Source: Botryococcus braunii
Taxonomy: Eukaryota > Chlorophyta > Trebouxiophyceae
Direction: 5' to 3'
DNA length: 64,000 bases
Assembly (NCBI GenBank): GCA_002005505.1
Contig: KV908352.1
Location: 510,540 to 574,539 of the forward strand
Positions 62,080 through 64,000 of this stretch are shown here, piece by piece (the first letter of the stretch is position 1; every line of letters starts with the position of its first letter). Below the pieces are notes generated by a model that saw only the letters and a program-made list of their open reading frames with translations, had not been told where the DNA came from and did not search any database. The position numbers were made by a program, and so were the translations under genes.

Positions 62080-62906
62080 AGTCCGTGTCCGCAGCTTGTT
62101 GACGCTCGCTTCCGTTGCGTCAGATGAAGACATTCACTCCTGTCTGCCTCCTGCCCAGCTGGAAGGTGTGGGCCCATAACTTATTAGATCCTATGGGCAT
62201 TCGACGACACATGTCACACAGCAGGTAGGTCGTGAAAAATGTTGACTCCCAGCTACAGCTTTACAGTCCATAGACGATTGAATGCTAGCATTAAAACATT
62301 AACAGTGACATTAAAAAGCGCTTTTTAATGTCACAACTCATGGACATGCCCAAGCACCTTTAGTGCCCTGTGAAATCTTCCATTCCAGTTCGTTACATGA
62401 TGGTCTGACAGTGTGCATTAAGTTCAACATCCACAGATACCCTCCTGATGGCTGAGAACGAGAACCTTCCTACACTCAATCAAGCCTCCGTCCCTTCGCT
62501 GTTTGGGAGGCTTGATTGTACACTAAGATGGTTCACTCAATTTAAGCAACCACACATGTACCAATTACACGCCACGTGCTACCTCGTCACACCTGTAACA
62601 CAGCAGACAGGTCGTGAAAAATGTCGCCTCCCAGCTACAGTCCGTAGACGACTGCCTGCTGTTTAACGGCACAAGTCATGGACATGCACTAGCACCTTTA
62701 GTGCCCTGTGAACTTTTCCATTCCAGTTGCCAAACTTTTCTGAAGATAGCAGCCTAAAGAGTTCATTAACAAATTCTATATCATTATGTATCTTATGTTC
62801 GATGATGAGCTCGTACACACTAGTACCTTATGTTCGTCCTACCTTGTACACCAGAAGATCACCTAACGCACAAGGCACCATATTAGTATGTTCACACAAG
62901 TCAACA
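62080..62906 (-). repeat. eroded family A-like LTR with leader
   Basis: On the minus strand the LTR spans 62906 to 62181 and starts TGTTGACTTGTG; the other end has lost its CA. GTTATGGGCCCAC (62168-62180) follows as the primer site, and 62080-62167 resembles the A1 leader (cactcctg, cccagctggaagg). Two leader segments are still visible (about 62215-62400 and 62593-62737). The upstream one ends GTTACAG followed by GTGTGA. A small LTR-edge fragment also lies at about 62003-62040. Confidence 0.75.
62305..62334. repeat. perfect 30-bp palindrome
   Basis: GTGACATTAAAAAGC followed directly by its exact complement, inside the eroded LTR. Confidence 0.9.
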
Positions 62907-63089
62907 GGATTTGTTAAAAGTCAAAAGCTCTCCAGGTGCGGCTCGTTAAGGTCATTGTCTACGAAGACACCTGTATTACAGTGACAGACAAATGTGCATA
63001 CATGAACAACCCAAACATATAGACTGTTACGTATTGAGTGGAGGCTGCCGTAACTGTCAACGGTACGTTTGCATGCAGAGAGTCATATC
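62907..63089. other. no gene seen
   Basis: Unassigned sequence between the eroded LTR and the duplicated segment. It may hold the U5 end of the element to the right, but no CA end with a primer site is visible. Confidence 0.4.
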
Positions 63090-63338
63090 CTGTGAACACC
63101 ACCTTTCAATGTCAATAACTATCTAGATCAGTGCTCGCACTGCCATCTAGATCTGCCGACTGCTCTCTTCCAAGGCGCCCTTTGCCCTCAGCAGTCACAG
63201 GACTTTCACGGCCACTCCCTACCGTACTCTACTAGCCAGTGTGTACCTCTCAACACACAAGTAGCATTCACTGTTCGCAAACAGCAACAAGCAAGCTTTC
63301 CAGTTCCAGTATTGTTATGTGCAAGTTATCCTTTTAAC
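63090..63338 (-). repeat. spliced copy (X') of the segment at 63438-64000
   Basis: About 249 bp made of blocks 63307-63338, 63227-63306, 63157-63226 and 63090-63156 (minus-strand order). They match the exon-like blocks to the right with few differences. In minus-strand sense it ends TTCACAG followed by GATATG. Confidence 0.88.
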
Positions 63339-63437
63339 CTGAAACCATACAATACTGAGCAGTCACATAAAAGCTTGGAGCTCGAGCACGATGTATTCCA
63401 CATCCATTCGACTCTTACAATGGTTAGATATATTTAC
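63339..63437 (-). other. candidate intron between the two copies
   Basis: On the minus strand it starts GTAAATATATC after TTCACAG and ends GGTTTCAG before GTTAAAAGG. Confidence 0.55.
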
Positions 63438-64000
63438 CTGTGAACACCACCTTTCAACGTCAATAACTATCTAGATCCAGTGCTCGCACTGCCATCTAGA
63501 TCTGCCTGCAACCCGGGCGTTACGTCTTACTGGCGTGTTCATCAATGTTCATTAAATATATCTAAACCACTGTCAAACAACTCACTGACTATCATCATGC
63601 GTGCACGTACTCACTGCTCTCTTCCAAGGCGCCCTTTGCCCTCAGCAGTCACAGGAGTTTCACGGCCACTCCCTACCGTACTGCACATAACATGTGAAGC
63701 CATCAGGTTTCTAACTCAAACATTTATCCAAAACAGCAGAGGCTTGCTTGCATTGCGTGACAGCACTCACCGCTACTAGCCAGTGTGTACCTCTCAACAC
63801 ACAAGTAGCATTCACTGTTCGCAAACAGCAACAAGCAAGCTTTCCAGTTCCTTTTCATCATACACATGTAATACGTCAAGATCAAAGCTGAATCAGTATA
63901 CATGTGTATAAACCCTGCGATCGCAGCCAAACAGCTGCGACCGTTACTATCTGCCGCAGATCGCAAACTTACCAGTATTGTTATGTGCAAGTTATCCTTT
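63438..64000 (-). repeat. intron-containing copy (X), cut by window edge
   Basis: Minus-strand exon-like blocks are 63973 and beyond, 63771-63850, 63611-63680 and 63438-63505. They are separated by 63851-63972 (GTAAGT...GAAAAG), 63681-63770 (GTGAGT...GTGCAG) and 63506-63610 (GTACGT or GTGAGT...TTGCAG). All three gaps are absent from 63090-63338. It is probably an LTR or leader of a further element, but no coding part is in view. Confidence 0.82.

Overview
The window is eukaryotic nuclear DNA made almost entirely of nested LTR retrotransposons. There are no operons, no bacterial-type signals and no convincing intact host gene except possibly one small ORF near 59.3 kb. A plant or green-algal (streptophyte/chlorophyte) host is the best guess but is only tentative. 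It rests on Ty1/copia elements dominating, on a short plant-type TTTAGGG telomeric motif at 61.36 kb, and on primer sites that match the anticodon arm of plant-type initiator tRNA-Met.

Three copia families can be told apart by LTR ends: A (TGTTGAGTTC...), B (TGTTGGAATTTG...) and C (TGTTATATTT...). Layout: 1-10,106 is an old LTR-element layer (E) with a TATA box, a primer-site-like motif and a broken gag-like gene, split by A1 (568-7327, minus, TSD GGACT) and by an inverted pair of MITE-like units (7881-8697). 10,107-13,913 is A3 (plus), truncated. 13,914-51,050 is A4 (plus), which is the container for most of the window: B1 (14,248-21,498, TSD CGTAC) sits in its 5' LTR; C1 (23,218-38,637, minus, TSD AGGCC) in its gag; a TRIM (39,617-40,244, TSD ATCTA) in its integrase; and A2 (41,318-48,349, minus, TSD CAAAC) before its RT. 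C1 itself contains a second family C element, C2 (24,801-32,853), which in turn holds a solo family A LTR (28,447-29,142, TSD CAAAC). 51,053-56,676 is C3 (plus, 5'-truncated). From 56.7 kb on there are a LINE-like fragment (57-58 kb), a small repeat-containing ORF (59.3 kb), large GT/GA microsatellites (61 kb), an eroded family A-like LTR (62.2-62.9 kb) and an unusual duplicated sequence running to the right edge.

Coding logic: each copia element encodes Gag (CCHC knuckle), aspartic protease (DSG), integrase (HHCC, D-D-35-E), RT (YVDD) and RNase H in that order. Families B and C also carry an extra ORF between the primer site and gag. None of the complete copies keeps an unbroken gag-pol; A1 (1-bp slip), A2 (two small indels) and B1 (one TG slip) are the least damaged. 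All copia elements start reverse transcription at a site matching the 3' end of a half initiator tRNA-Met, as in Drosophila copia.

The most exciting signal is in the LTRs. In every family the LTR holds two copies of one segment. The upstream copy starts about 30 bp after a TATA-like box where one can be seen and ends at CAG|GT; the downstream copy ends at CAG|G followed by a different sequence. In B1 the upstream copy contains two GT-AG introns that are precisely missing from the downstream copy. The same arrangement, with three introns, is present on the minus strand at 63.1-64.0 kb. This looks like a spliced 5' leader that was reverse transcribed and built into the LTR itself, and it recurs in LTRs with no obvious sequence similarity.
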